Source: Micromonospora echinospora | GTDB taxonomy: Bacteria; Actinomycetota; Actinomycetes; Mycobacteriales; Micromonosporaceae | Length of the DNA: 64,000 nt | Assembly: GCF_014203425.1 (NCBI RefSeq) | Contig: NZ_JACHJC010000001.1 | Span: 2,356,001 to 2,420,000 of the forward strand | Direction of reading: 5' to 3' | Part shown: positions 16,536 through 26,593 of the stretch, piece after piece | Layout: the number at the start of each line of letters is the position of its first letter | How positions within the stretch are numbered: position 1 is the stretch's first letter | The notes under the pieces: generated by a model | Database searches by the model: none | What the model saw: the letters and a program-made list of their open reading frames with translations, nothing else | What the model was told of the DNA's origin: nothing | Program-made: the position numbers and the translations under genes

Positions 16536-17321
16536 TCAGGCGGCGGGGGCGGCGCCGGCGGGTGGCGGGTCGGCGGGGTCGCGGGCGTACCGCAGCATGA
16601 GCACCCCGTCGGCGGCCGCCAGCACGTGACGCAGCGGCAGGTGACGCGGGGCGCTGGCGTCCCCGGCGGTGATCCGGCCCGGGCCGGCGCCGGCGAGCAG
16701 GGGCGCCACGGTCAGGCACAGCTCGTCGACGAGGTCGGCGGCGGTGAGCGCGCCGAACAGGTGCGGGCCGCCCTCGCAGAGCACCTGGTCCAGCCCGCGG
16801 CGGCGCAGCTCGGCCAGGCCGGCAGCGAGGTCGACCCGGCCGGTGCCGCGGCGGACCAGGTCGGCGACGTCGGTGAGGCCGGGCGGCGGTACGGCGTCGG
16901 CGTGGGTGAGCACCACCGGCCGGACCGGGGCGTCGGCGAACGCGGCCTGGGCCGGGTCGAGGTCGAGCGAGCCGGAGACGACCACGAGCGTCGGGAACTC
17001 GGCCAGCCCTCGTTCGCGGCGCCAGGCCCGGCGGTCCGGGCTCAGCCGGAGCGCCCGGTAGCCCTCGTGGCGCAGCGTGCCGGCGGCCACCACGAGAGCG
17101 TCGCAGAGCATCCGCAGCAGCCCGAAGACCCGCTTGTCGGGCTCGCCGGACAGCCCGGCGGAGTAGCCGTCCAGAGTGACCGCGCCGTCGGCGCTGGAGA
17201 CGAAGTTGACCCGCAGGTGCGGGTGGGCCGCCCGGCCGTAGAGCGCGGTGAGTTCCGGGTCGGTCAGCGCGCCGGTGACGGGTGCGGGCCAGATCCGTTC
17301 GATCGGGGTTCCGACGCTCAT
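16536..17321 (-). CDS. RibD C-terminal / dihydrofolate-reductase-fold pyrimidine reductase
   Basis: A 261-residue reductase of the RibD C-terminal family, NADPH-dependent enzymes that reduce 5-amino-6-ribosylamino uracil phosphate or related pyrimidines. Typical parts are HLRVNFVSSADGAVTLDGYSAGLSGEPDKRVFGLLRMLCDALVVAAGT (substrate and cofactor loop), LVVVSGSLDL, and LCEGGPHLFGALTAADLVDELCLTVAPLLAG. It lacks the deaminase half of bifunctional RibD, like mycobacterial Rv2671. Its ATG at 17321 overlaps the stop codon of a 39-residue cysteine-rich protein, so it is translated by coupling from that leaderless gene. Role in riboflavin synthesis is not proven; no other rib genes are nearby. Confidence 0.85.
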   Translation of the reverse strand: MSVGTPIERIWPAPVTGALTDPELTALYGRAAHPHLRVNFVSSADGAVTLDGYSAGLSGEPDKRVFGLLRMLCDALVVAAGTLRHEGYRALRLSPDRRAWRRERGLAEFPTLVVVSGSLDLDPAQAAFADAPVRPVVLTHADAVPPPGLTDVADLVRRGTGRVDLAAGLAELRRRGLDQVLCEGGPHLFGALTAADLVDELCLTVAPLLAGAGPGRITAGDASAPRHLPLRHVLAAADGVLMLRYARDPADPPPAGAAPAA

Positions 17322-17437
17322 TCGCCGGCCGGACCGGTGACCGGAGGGGTGGGTTCGGGGGTACGGTGCTGGCAGTCGCACCACTTCCGGCCAGGACAGT
17401 CGTCGTGCCGCCGTTCCCGGCAGGCTCGGCAGATCAT
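17318..17437 (-). CDS. 39-residue cysteine-rich (zinc-knuckle-like) protein coupled to the RibD-like gene
   Basis: A tiny gene too short for usual gene finders. It encodes MICRACRERRHDDCPGRKWC followed by DCQHR and a Pro/Thr/Gly tail, 39 residues in all, with five cysteines and two histidines spaced as C3-x2-C6-x4-H11-x2-C14-x5-C20-x-C22-x-H24. This is a plausible one- or two-metal zinc site. Support for a real gene: the stop codon overlaps the RibD-like start (ATGA), and a perfect leaderless promoter element TAGGCT ends six bases before the ATG. I recall similar MxCRxCxERxHxDCPG peptides in other actinobacteria but cannot name a function. It may guide translation of, or bind, the reductase. 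Confidence 0.65.
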   Translation of the reverse strand: MICRACRERRHDDCPGRKWCDCQHRTPEPTPPVTGPAGE

Positions 17438-17471
17438 GCAGGCAGCCTATGCCGAGGAAGGATGGGACGTC

Positions 17472-18017
17472 GTGTCGCGTCAGATCTTCCAGCTCATGGT
17501 GTCGCTGGCCGGGGTCCGGCCGCGGGTGTGGCGGCGGGTGCTGGTGCCCGGCGGCTACACGCTGGACCGGCTGCACCGGGTGATCCAGCACGCGATGGGA
17601 TGGCGCGACTGCCACCTGCACTCGTTCGACGTGGACGGCCGGCAGTACGGCGAACCCGATCCGGGCGGCGAGCTGGTGCTGCGCGACTAGCTGGACGTGC
17701 GGCTGGACGCGCTGGCGGGCAAGGGCGACCGGTTCCGCTACACCTACGACTTCGGTGACTGGTGGGAGCACGACCTGGTGGTGGAGGACTGCTGCGCCGC
17801 CGACCCGGACGAGCGTTACCCGGTCTGCCTGGACGGGGAGCGGGCCTGCCCGCCGGAGGACGTGGGCGGTCCGGCCGGGTACGCGGCCCTGCTGGCCGCG
17901 CTCGCCGACCCGGCGCACCCGGAGCACCTGACGATGCGCGAGTGGGCCGGGCCGGCATTCGATCCGGCCGCGTTCGACAGCGACCGCGCCACCGTCCTGC
18001 TGCGCCGCTGCTGCTGA
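17472..18017 (+). pseudogene. Plasmid pRiA4b ORF-3-like protein split by one in-frame TAG
   Basis: The 182-codon frame encodes a pRiA4b ORF-3 family protein: QIFQLMVSLAGVRPRVWRRV, LDRLHRVIQHAMGWRDCHLH, then after the break DRFRYTYDFGDWWEHDLVVE and YPVCLDGERACPPEDVGGPAGYAALLAAL. All conserved blocks are present in order, but codon 73 (17688-17690) is TAG; both halves are in the same frame, so a single base change (for example GAG to TAG) explains it. It could be a recent pseudogene, a sequencing error or an amber read-through. GTG at 17472 has GAGGAAGG ten bases ahead. Family function is unknown. The downstream half alone has a GTG at 17697 but no ribosome-binding site. Confidence 0.8.
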
Positions 18018-18083
18018 CCGCGCCGCCCGCGCGCCGCTGATCGCGGGCTCCGAGGAGGGTCAGCCGACGGCGCGGTAACGAAA

Positions 18084-18097
18084 TGGGAACGCTCCCA
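18084..18097. promoter_or_regulatory. CebR operator 1 (upstream of cebE)
   Basis: TGGGAACGCTCCCA, one base off the perfect CebR palindrome TGGGAGCGCTCCCA known from Streptomyces. It lies nine bases ahead of the -35 element. Confidence 0.85.
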
Positions 18098-18105
18098 ACG
18101 GTCTA

Positions 18106-18135
18106 TTGACACCCCTGTCACCTCCCGGCAACCTC
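18106..18135 (+). promoter_or_regulatory. Probable cebE promoter
   Basis: A consensus -35 TTGACA at 18106-18111 is followed after 17-18 bases by a weak -10 (CAACCT or AACCTC, 18129-18135). It sits between two CebR operators, so bound repressor would block polymerase on both sides. Confidence 0.6.
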
Positions 18136-18136
18136 A

Positions 18137-18150
18137 TGGGAGCGCTCCCG
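18137..18150. promoter_or_regulatory. CebR operator 2 (upstream of cebE)
   Basis: TGGGAGCGCTCCCG, one base off the CebR consensus, directly after the -10 region and about 100 bases before the cebE start. Confidence 0.88.
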
Positions 18151-18249
18151 AGAGTGGCGCGGATCTCCCTCCTGCCCGCTCCGGCCCGCGCGACACGCAC
18201 CCCCCACCACACAGCAGATATCGCCTCACCACCGAAAGAGGGGTCTCGG

Positions 18250-19569
18250 ATGAGCGTCCCAATCCGTCGTCGGCGCTTCGCGGCCATCGCGCTCGCGTCC
18301 GTCGTCGTGCTCGGCACCACCGCCGCCTGCGGCGACGACTCGGACAGCGGCGACAGCGGCAGCGGCGGCGGCCCGATCACGCTGGTCGTCGACGTCTTCG
18401 GCGACCAGGGCTTCGGCTACGAAGAGCTGTACAAGCAGTACGAAGCGGAGCACACGAACGTCAAGATCCAGGAGCGGGGCAAGGGCCTCGGCCTCGGTGA
18501 CTACAACACCCGCCTGACGCAGCAGATCACCGCCGGCTCGGGCGCCGGTGACGTGGTGGCCCTGGAAGAGGGCACGATCGTCCAGTTCTACGCCCAGGCC
18601 GACAAGTTCGTGAACCTCGCCGACCACGGCGCGAACGACCTCAAGGGCAACTTCCTGCCGTGGAAGTGGGAGCAGGGCACCACCCCCGACGGCAAGGTGC
18701 TGGGCCTCGGCACCGACGTCGGCTCGATGGCGCTGTGCTACCGCAGCGACCTGTTCAAGGCCGCCGGGCTGCCCACCGACCGCGAGCAGGTCGGCGCGCT
18801 CTGGCCGACCTGGGACGAGTTCATCGCCACCGGCCAGAAGTTCGCCGCCGCCGACAAGAAGCACAAGTTCGTCGACTCGGCGACCAACTTCTACAACGTG
18901 GTGCTGATGCAGGTCGCGGGCCAGGGCAGCGGCTACACGTACTACGACAAGAGCAACAAGATGGTCATCGACCAGAACGCTGACGTGAAGACGGCGTACG
19001 ACCTCAGCACCAAGATGATCGCCGCCGGGCTGTCCAACAACCTCCAGTCGTTCTCCAACGAGTGGAACGCCGGCTTCAAGAACGGCACCTTCGCCACCAT
19101 CGCCTGCCCCGCCTGGATGACCGGTGTCATCAAGGGCCAGGCCGGTGACGCGGCGGCCGGCAAGTGGGACATCGCCAAGGCGCCGGGCGCCGGTGGCAAC
19201 TGGGGCGGTTCCTTCCTGGGCGTGCCGAAGTCGAGCAAGCACCAGAAGGAGGCCGCGGAGCTGGCCAAGTTCCTGACCAGCGCCAAGGGTCAGATCGGCG
19301 CGTACAAGGCGGTCGGCAACCTGCCGTCGAACCCGCAGGCGCTCACCGACCCGGCCGTTGCCGACTCGACCAACGACTACTTCAGCAAGGCCCCGGTCGG
19401 CAAGATCTTCGCCGCCGGCGCCACCGAGCTGAAGCCGGTCTACCTCGGCCCGAAGAACAACGCGGTCCGCACCGCCGTGGAGAACACGCTGCGCGCCGTG
19501 GAGCAGGGCAAGTCGGCCGGCGACCAGTGGCAGGCGGCCTTGAAGAACGGTGCGGCCGCCGGTAAGTGA
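18250..19569 (+). CDS. cebE: CebE, cello-oligosaccharide-binding lipoprotein of an ABC importer
   Basis: A 439-residue family 1 extracellular solute-binding lipoprotein. The signal has Arg-rich start MSVPIRRRRF and lipobox TAAC before an Asp/Ser/Gly linker. Body motifs typical of sugar-binding proteins include QQITAGSGAGDVVALEEGTI, GKVLGLGTDVGSMALCYRSDLF, FATIACPAWMTGVI and the C-terminal NAVRTAVENTLRAVEQGKSAGDQWQAAL. It would capture cellobiose and cellotriose outside the cell for CebFG. ATG at 18250 has AAAGAGGGG seven bases ahead. First gene of the operon and directly behind two CebR operators; a stable hairpin follows it. Substrate assignment comes from synteny with Streptomyces ceb genes and the operators. 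Confidence 0.9.
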   Translation: MSVPIRRRRFAAIALASVVVLGTTAACGDDSDSGDSGSGGGPITLVVDVFGDQGFGYEELYKQYEAEHTNVKIQERGKGLGLGDYNTRLTQQITAGSGAGDVVALEEGTIVQFYAQADKFVNLADHGANDLKGNFLPWKWEQGTTPDGKVLGLGTDVGSMALCYRSDLFKAAGLPTDREQVGALWPTWDEFIATGQKFAAADKKHKFVDSATNFYNVVLMQVAGQGSGYTYYDKSNKMVIDQNADVKTAYDLSTKMIAAGLSNNLQSFSNEWNAGFKNGTFATIACPAWMTGVIKGQAGDAAAGKWDIAKAPGAGGNWGGSFLGVPKSSKHQKEAAELAKFLTSAKGQIGAYKAVGNLPSNPQALTDPAVADSTNDYFSKAPVGKIFAAGATELKPVYLGPKNNAVRTAVENTLRAVEQGKSAGDQWQAALKNGAAAGK

Positions 19570-19582
19570 CCGGTTGAGCCGC

Positions 19583-19626
19583 CCGCGGGTGGCGTCGGCA
19601 GCCCACGCTGCCGGCGCCACCCGCGG
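19583..19626 (+). promoter_or_regulatory. Stable hairpin between cebE and cebF
   Basis: Arms CCGCGGGTGGCG (19583-19594) and CGCCACCCGCGG (19615-19626) pair perfectly; an inner CGGCAGC/GCTGCCG stem follows after one mismatch, with a four-base loop. Placed 13 bases after the cebE stop. Such hairpins stabilise binding-protein mRNA or partly terminate, giving more CebE than permease. Confidence 0.75.
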
Positions 19627-19688
19627 TGCCCGCAGAGTCCGGCGTCGCCCGTGTGGCGGGTGACACCGGCCGAGGAGAAGGACTCCCA

Positions 19689-20669
19689 ATGAGCCTCGAC
19701 CTGCACGCCGCGGCGCCGCCCGAGCCCGGCGCGCCGCGCTCCGCACGGCACACACGCCGCCGCGCCGCCTCGATGACCCGGCTGGACCTGAAGTACTCGC
19801 CGTACCTGTACGTCCTGCCGTTCTTCGTGATCTTCGCCGTGTTCGGCGTGTACCCGATCGCGTACACGGTCTGGATCGCGTTGACCGACCGGTCGCCGCT
19901 GAACCCGACGATCTCCTTCGTCGGGATGGACAACTTCGTCGAACTGATCACCGAGGACCCGCAGTTCTGGAACGCGGTGGTCAACACGTTCGGCATGTTC
20001 GCGCTCTCCACAGTGCCCCAGTTGCTGCTGGCGCTGATGCTCGCCAACGCGCTGAACCGGAAGCTGCGCGCGCAGACGTTCTTCCGGATGGCCATCGCGA
20101 TGCCGATCATCACCTCGACCGCTGTGGTCGCGCTGATCTTTTCGATGCTCTACGCCAAGGACTTCGGCCTCGTCAACTGGCTGCTCGACAGCATCGGCCT
20201 GGACCCGATCGACTGGCGGGCGAACCGCTTCGCCTCATGGTTCGCCATCTCCACAATGGTCGACTGGCGGTGGGTCGGCTACAACGCGCTGATCTACCTC
20301 GCCGCCATGCAGTCGATCAGCAAGGACATGTACGAGGCCGCGGCGCTGGACGGCGCCTCCCGGCGGCGCCAGTTCTGGTCCATCACGGTCCCGCAGCTGC
20401 GCCCCACGATCATCTTCACGCTGATCATCTCCACCATCGGCGGCCTTCAGCTGTTCACCGAGCCGCTGCTGTTCACCAGCGGCTCGGGCGGTCTCTCCGG
20501 TGGTTCGGAGGGGCAGTTCCAGACCATCACGATGTACCTGCTCGACGTGATGAACCAGCGCTTCCGGTGGGGGTACGCCGGAGCGGTCGCGCTCGTGCTC
20601 TTCGTGCTCATCGCGTTGATGTCGGCGATCAACTACCTGCTCGCCCGCCGCATCAGCTCCGACAAGTGA
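19689..20669 (+). CDS. cebF: CebF, ABC sugar permease
   Basis: A 326-residue MalF-type permease with six predicted membrane helices, the first at YLYVLPFFVIFAVFGVYPI. The EAA loop that docks the ATPase is YEAAALDGASRRRQFWSITVPQLRP. It forms the membrane channel with CebG. ATG at 19689 has AGGAGAAGGA upstream. The N-terminal 35 residues are cytoplasmic and Ala/Arg-rich. No ATPase gene is in this operon; in Streptomyces the shared ATPase MsiK serves Ceb transport, and the same is likely here. Confidence 0.92.
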   Translation: MSLDLHAAAPPEPGAPRSARHTRRRAASMTRLDLKYSPYLYVLPFFVIFAVFGVYPIAYTVWIALTDRSPLNPTISFVGMDNFVELITEDPQFWNAVVNTFGMFALSTVPQLLLALMLANALNRKLRAQTFFRMAIAMPIITSTAVVALIFSMLYAKDFGLVNWLLDSIGLDPIDWRANRFASWFAISTMVDWRWVGYNALIYLAAMQSISKDMYEAAALDGASRRRQFWSITVPQLRPTIIFTLIISTIGGLQLFTEPLLFTSGSGGLSGGSEGQFQTITMYLLDVMNQRFRWGYAGAVALVLFVLIALMSAINYLLARRISSDK

Positions 20670-20678
20670 GGTGACGAG

Positions 20679-21571
20679 ATGACGACCACCGCGGTCCGCC
20701 CGCCCACCCGGCACAGCGCGCCGGTGAAGACCACCCACCGGGCCGAGCGGCTCTGGAAGGCCAGCCCGCTCACCATGATCGGCCTGATCTTCGGCGTGCT
20801 GCTCTCCCTGTTCCCGTTCTACTGGATGATCGTGATCGCCAGCCGGACGAACGACGCGGCCAACTCCTGGCCGCCGCCGTTCCTGCCCGGCGGCAAGCTC
20901 GGCGAGAACATCGAGCGGGTGCTCGCCAACAGCGACGCCAACATCCTCAAGGGCCTGATGAACTCGTTCCTGGTCTCCGGGACGATCACCGTCGCGACGG
21001 TGTTCTTCGGCTCGCTGGCCGGCTTCGCGTTCGCGAAGCTGCGCTTCCGGGGCAAGAACGCACTGCTGCTGATCATCCTCACCTCGATGATGGTGCCGAT
21101 CCAGCTCGGCGTGCTGCCGCTGTACATCCTGATGGCCAAGCTCGACTGGCTGAACACCATGCCGTCGGTGACCGTTCCGTTCCTGATCGGCGGCTTCGGG
21201 ATCTTCATGATGCGCCAGTACGCCGAACAGGCGGTACCGAACGAGTTGATCGAGGCTGCTCGGGTGGACGGCTGTTCCACCTGGCGGGTGTACTGGCACG
21301 TGGTGGCGCCCGCGCTGCGTCCGGCCGCCGCGGTGCTGGGTCTGCTGACCTTCATGGAGCAGTGGAACCAGTTCTTCTGGCCGTTCGTGGTGCTGGCCGA
21401 CCCGTCCAACCCGACCGTCCAGATCTCGCTGCGCAGCCTCAACACCGCCTACTTCGCCGACAACTCGCAGATCTTCGCCGGTACGTTGATCGCGACCCTG
21501 CCCCTGTTCGTCGTGTTCGTTCTGTTCGGCCGCCAGATCATCGGCGGCATCATGGAAGGCGCCGTCAAGTC

Positions 21572-21575
<4 letters not shown>
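20679..21575 (+). CDS. cebG: CebG, ABC sugar permease
   Basis: A 298-residue MalG-type permease, six membrane helices (first [24 protein letters not shown]). The EAA loop is [27 protein letters not shown]. It pairs with CebF. It starts nine bases after cebF with GAGGTGACGAG as ribosome-binding site, and its stop overlaps the bglC GTG by four bases (GTGA), so uptake and hydrolysis are coupled. Confidence 0.92.
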
Positions 21576-23005
<1,430 letters not shown>

Positions 23006-23089
23006 GCTGGGCCAGCCAGTAACGGGCGGCCCGGCGCCGACGCCTCAATCGGTGCCGGGTCCGCCCGACCGTCGGAGGAGCAACAGACG

Positions 23090-24136
23090 ATGACAACGCA
23101 GCGCACCCGCTCGCTCGGGCGTCCGACCCTCGACGCGGTCGCGGCTCGCGCCGGCGTCGGGCGCGGCACGGTCTCCCGCGTGGTCAACGGCTCGCCGCAG
23201 GTCAGCCCGGAGGCCCGGGCCGCCGTCCAGCAGGCCATCGCCGAGCTGGGGTACGTGCCGAACCGCGCCGCCCGTGCGCTGGTCACCCAGCGGACCGACT
23301 CGGTGGCCCTTGTCGTCTCCGAGTCGGGCGAGCGGGTCTTCACCGAGCCGTTCTTCGCGGCGATCGTCCGGGGCGTCAGCTCCGGGCTGGTGGAGACGCC
23401 GATGCAGCTCTGGCTGGCCATGGTGCAGTCGCCGATCGAGCGGGAACGGGTCGAGCACCACCTGACCAACCAGCACGTGGACGGCGTGCTCCTGCTCTCG
23501 CTGCACGACGCCGACCCGCTGCCCACGCTGCTGGAGGAGCGCGGCCTGCCGACGGTGCTCGGCGGCCGGCCGGCGCGGATGCTGCACCCGAACGCGCAGC
23601 CGGCGTGGTTCGTCGACATGGACAACGTCGGCGGCGCGCGGCAGGCGGTGGAGCACCTGTTCCGCAATGGGCGACGGCGGGTCGCCACCATCGCCGGCCC
23701 GCAGGACATGGGCGCCGGCCTGGCCCGGCTCTCCGGCTACCAGGAGGCCGTCCGCGCCGCGGGCGGCCGGGTCGACCCGGGCCTGATCGCGTTCGGGGAC
23801 TTCAGCGAGGGCAGCGGCACCGCGGCGATGCGCCGGCTGCTGGACGTCTGCCCGGAACTGGACGCGGTGTTCGTCGCCTCCGACCTGATGGCGTTCGGCG
23901 CGTTGCGCGCGCTGCGCGAGGCCGGCCGCCGGGTGCCCGAGGACGTCGCGGTGATCGGCTTCGACGACGCCCCGATCGCGCGTCAGGCCGAGCCGCCGCT
24001 GACCACCGTGTTCCAGCCGGTCGAGGAGATGGGCCGGCAGATGGCCCGGCTGCTGGTCTCCCGCATCCGCGGCGAGGAGGTCCCCTCGCCGCACGTGCTG
24101 CTGGACACCGAGCTCATCCACCGCGCCTCCGCCTGA
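23090..24136 (+). CDS. cebR: CebR, LacI-family repressor of cellulose utilisation
   Basis: A 348-residue LacI/GalR regulator. The helix-turn-helix and hinge occupy the first 60 residues (GRPTLDAVAARAGVGRGTVSRVVNGS, YVPNRAARALVTQRT); the rest is a periplasmic-binding-protein-like sensor with AVIGFDDAPIARQAEPPLTTV. Expected to bind TGGGAGCGCTCCCA and to be released by cellobiose. Three matching boxes in the window (two at cebE, one at the GH9 gene) support the assignment. It follows bglC by 84 bases and has GAGGAGCAA in front of its ATG, and probably shares the operon transcript. Last codons converge on the acyl-CoA dehydrogenase gene. Confidence 0.92.
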   Translation: MTTQRTRSLGRPTLDAVAARAGVGRGTVSRVVNGSPQVSPEARAAVQQAIAELGYVPNRAARALVTQRTDSVALVVSESGERVFTEPFFAAIVRGVSSGLVETPMQLWLAMVQSPIERERVEHHLTNQHVDGVLLLSLHDADPLPTLLEERGLPTVLGGRPARMLHPNAQPAWFVDMDNVGGARQAVEHLFRNGRRRVATIAGPQDMGAGLARLSGYQEAVRAAGGRVDPGLIAFGDFSEGSGTAAMRRLLDVCPELDAVFVASDLMAFGALRALREAGRRVPEDVAVIGFDDAPIARQAEPPLTTVFQPVEEMGRQMARLLVSRIRGEEVPSPHVLLDTELIHRASA

Positions 24137-24160
24137 CCCGCCCGTCCAGCAGGGAGCCGG

Positions 24161-25372
24161 TCAGGACCAGCGGCGCAGTTCCCGGCGGGCCAGCGAGGCG
24201 CGGTGCACCTCGTCCGGGCCGTCGGCCAGGCGCAGCGTGCGGGCCGCCGCCCACAGTTCGGCCAGCGGGGTGTCCTGGCTGACACCGGCCCCGCCGTGCG
24301 CCTGGATCGCCTTGTCGATCACCCACTCGGCCATCAGCGGCGTGGCGATCTTGATGGCCTGGATCTCGGTGTGCGCGCCCTTGTTGCCGACGGTGTCCAT
24401 CAGCCACGCGGTCTTGAGCACCAGCAGGCGGGCCTGCTCGATGCGGACCCGCGACTCGGCGATCCACTCCCGCACCACGCCCTGCTCGGCGAGCGGACGG
24501 CCGAACGCCACCCGGTCGAGCACGCGCCGGCAGAGCAGCTCCAGGGCCCGCTCGGCCATGCCGACCAGGCGCATGCAGTGGTGGATGCGGCCGGGGCCGA
24601 GCCGGGCCTGCGCGATGGCGAACCCGGTGCCCTCCTCGCCGACCAGGTTCTCCACCGGCACCCGCACGTCGGTGAAGTCGATCTCGGCGTGCCCGCCGTG
24701 CGGGGCGTCGCTGTAGCCGAAGACACGCATCCCGCGTCGTACCGTCACGCCGGGGGTGTCCCGGGGCACCAGGATCATGCTCTGCTGGCGGTGCCGGTCG
24801 GCGTCCGGGTCGGTCTTGCCCATCACGATGAAGATCTCGCAGCGCGGGTCCATCGCCCCGGACGACCACCACTTACGGCCGTTGATCACGTAGTGGTCGC
24901 CGTCGCGGGTGATCCGGGTGCCGATGTTCGTCGCGTCGGAGGAGGCCACCTCCGGCTCGGTCATGCAGAACGCGGACCGGATCTCCCCGGCCAGCAGCGG
25001 CATGAGCCACTGCTTGCGCTGCGCCTCGGAGCCGAACTCGGCCAGCAGCTCCATGTTGCCGGTGTCCGGCGCGGCGCAGTTGAGCGCCTCCGGGGCCAGG
25101 TGCGGGCTGCGGCCGGTCAGCTCGGCCAGCGGCGCGTACTGCAGGTTGGTCAGGCCGGCGCCGTAGCGGGCGTCGGGCAGGAAGAGGTTCCACAGCCCGC
25201 GCTCACGCGCCTGCGCCTTCAGCTCCGCCATCACCGGCGGGCGGGCCCACGGGTCGCCGGCCGCGAGCACCTGCTCGTGGTGCACCGGCTCGGCCGGGTA
25301 CACGCACTCGGTGAGGAACGCCTCCAGCCGTTGCCGCAGCTCGACCGTCCGGTCGTCGTACGCGAACTCCAT
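24161..25372 (-). CDS. Acyl-CoA dehydrogenase family protein
   Basis: A 403-residue FAD-dependent acyl-CoA dehydrogenase. Family blocks: [77 protein letters not shown] and the C-terminal [35 protein letters not shown]. This subgroup is related to ACAD10/ACAD11 and FadE-type enzymes acting on unusual or branched acyl chains. Its ATG directly abuts the stop codon of the upstream phosphotransferase-fold gene, so the two form a tight pair; in vertebrate ACAD10/11 the two domains are one polypeptide. Substrate unknown. Confidence 0.92.
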   Translation of the reverse strand: MEFAYDDRTVELRQRLEAFLTECVYPAEPVHHEQVLAAGDPWARPPVMAELKAQARERGLWNLFLPDARYGAGLTNLQYAPLAELTGRSPHLAPEALNCAAPDTGNMELLAEFGSEAQRKQWLMPLLAGEIRSAFCMTEPEVASSDATNIGTRITRDGDHYVINGRKWWSSGAMDPRCEIFIVMGKTDPDADRHRQQSMILVPRDTPGVTVRRGMRVFGYSDAPHGGHAEIDFTDVRVPVENLVGEEGTGFAIAQARLGPGRIHHCMRLVGMAERALELLCRRVLDRVAFGRPLAEQGVVREWIAESRVRIEQARLLVLKTAWLMDTVGNKGAHTEIQAIKIATPLMAEWVIDKAIQAHGGAGVSQDTPLAELWAAARTLRLADGPDEVHRASLARRELRRWS

Positions 25373-26443
25373 CTAGTTCTCCCTCACCGCGCGCAGCCCG
25401 TGCGCCACGAGTGGCGCCACCATGTCACCGATCCGGTCGAAACCCTCGCCCAGCGTCTGCCCGAGCGTGTGCCGGTAGTGGATGCCCTCGCAGATCACCG
25501 CCAGCTTGAAACAGCCGAGCGCCACGTGCCAGTGCAGCGGCCCGACGTCGACGCCGGCGCGCCCGGCGTACCGCTCGATCAGCTCGGCGCCGATGGGGAA
25601 ACCGGCGCGCGGGCCGATGCCGTCGGCCACCGGGTTGCCCTCGCCGTGGTCGCTGTCGCCCAGGACGTCCCAGTACGTCAGCAGCAGCCCGAGGTCGGCC
25701 AGCGGGTCGCCGAGCGTGGCCATCTCCCAGTCGAGCACCGCCCGCACCGCCACCGGGTCGACGGTGGCGAGCAGGTTGTCCAGCCGGTAGTCGCCGTGCA
25801 CGATCCGGCCCGCGTTCGCGCCCTCGGGCACGCTCGCGGCCAGCGCGTCGCGCAGCTCGTCGATGCCGGGCAGCGGCCGGCTGCGGGAGCGGTCGAGCTG
25901 GCCGGCCCAGCGGCGTACCTGCCGGCCCAGGTAGCCGTCGGGGCGGCCGAAGTCGGCCAGGCCCACCTCGGCCGGCTCGACCCGGTGCAGCGTGGCGAGC
26001 GTGTCCATCATCGCCATCGCGAGGTCGCGCCGCTGCGCCGGCGTCAGCGCGTCGGTCTGCTCCCGCCGCCGGTAGACCTCGCCGTCGACCTTCGCCATCA
26101 GGTAGAACGGCGCGCCGATGACGCTCTCGTCGGCGCAGAGCAGCAGCGCCTCCGGCACCGGTACGCCGGTCGGCGCGAGCGCCGAGATCACCCGGTGCTC
26201 CCGGGCCATGTCGTGCGCGGTGGCCAGCACGTGCCCGAGCGGCGGCCGGCGCAGCACCACCTCGCGGTCGCCGGCGCGCAGCAGGTAGGTCAGGTTGGAC
26301 TTGCCGCCGGCGATCAGCCGCGCCGACAGCGGGCCGGTCAGGCCCGGCCGGTGCGCGGCCAGGTAGGCGGTGAGCCGGTCGAGGTCGAGCCCGCGGGGTG
26401 CCGAGCCGGCCGAGAACCGGGCGACGGCGGCCGGATCGGTCAT
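25373..26443 (-). CDS. APH-fold phosphotransferase partner of acyl-CoA dehydrogenase
   Basis: A 356-residue aminoglycoside-phosphotransferase-fold kinase. ATP-binding strand LTYLLRAGDREVVLRRPPLG, catalytic loop HGDYRLDNLL (H-x-D-x4-N) and metal site LDWEMATLGDPLADLG are intact. Members next to acyl-CoA dehydrogenases are thought, from ACAD10/11 work on 4-hydroxy acids, to phosphorylate the 4-hydroxy group of an acyl-CoA before elimination; that role is inferred here from adjacency. It is not an antibiotic resistance gene. ATG at 26443 chosen from the fold start; a longer frame runs upstream without a ribosome-binding site. Confidence 0.88.
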   Translation of the reverse strand: MTDPAAVARFSAGSAPRGLDLDRLTAYLAAHRPGLTGPLSARLIAGGKSNLTYLLRAGDREVVLRRPPLGHVLATAHDMAREHRVISALAPTGVPVPEALLLCADESVIGAPFYLMAKVDGEVYRRREQTDALTPAQRRDLAMAMMDTLATLHRVEPAEVGLADFGRPDGYLGRQVRRWAGQLDRSRSRPLPGIDELRDALAASVPEGANAGRIVHGDYRLDNLLATVDPVAVRAVLDWEMATLGDPLADLGLLLTYWDVLGDSDHGEGNPVADGIGPRAGFPIGAELIERYAGRAGVDVGPLHWHVALGCFKLAVICEGIHYRHTLGQTLGEGFDRIGDMVAPLVAHGLRAVREN

Positions 26444-26593
26444 CCGAATAGTTGATGGCAGCTCAGCTTTGTTGTCAAGGTCAGGCTTTCCCGGCGGGAC
26501 ATGCCGCTGCAACAGGGGCGAAATGGTCAACCGGCAGGCTGGGCCCCAGCCTGTCGGCCGCCCGGCCGGCCCGCCGAGCGGAGGGGATCAGAC

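Noticed and set aside
25373..26443. Aminoglycoside phosphotransferase resistance gene
   Set aside because: Fold is shared, but tight pairing with acyl-CoA dehydrogenase marks the ACAD10/11-type metabolic kinase group.
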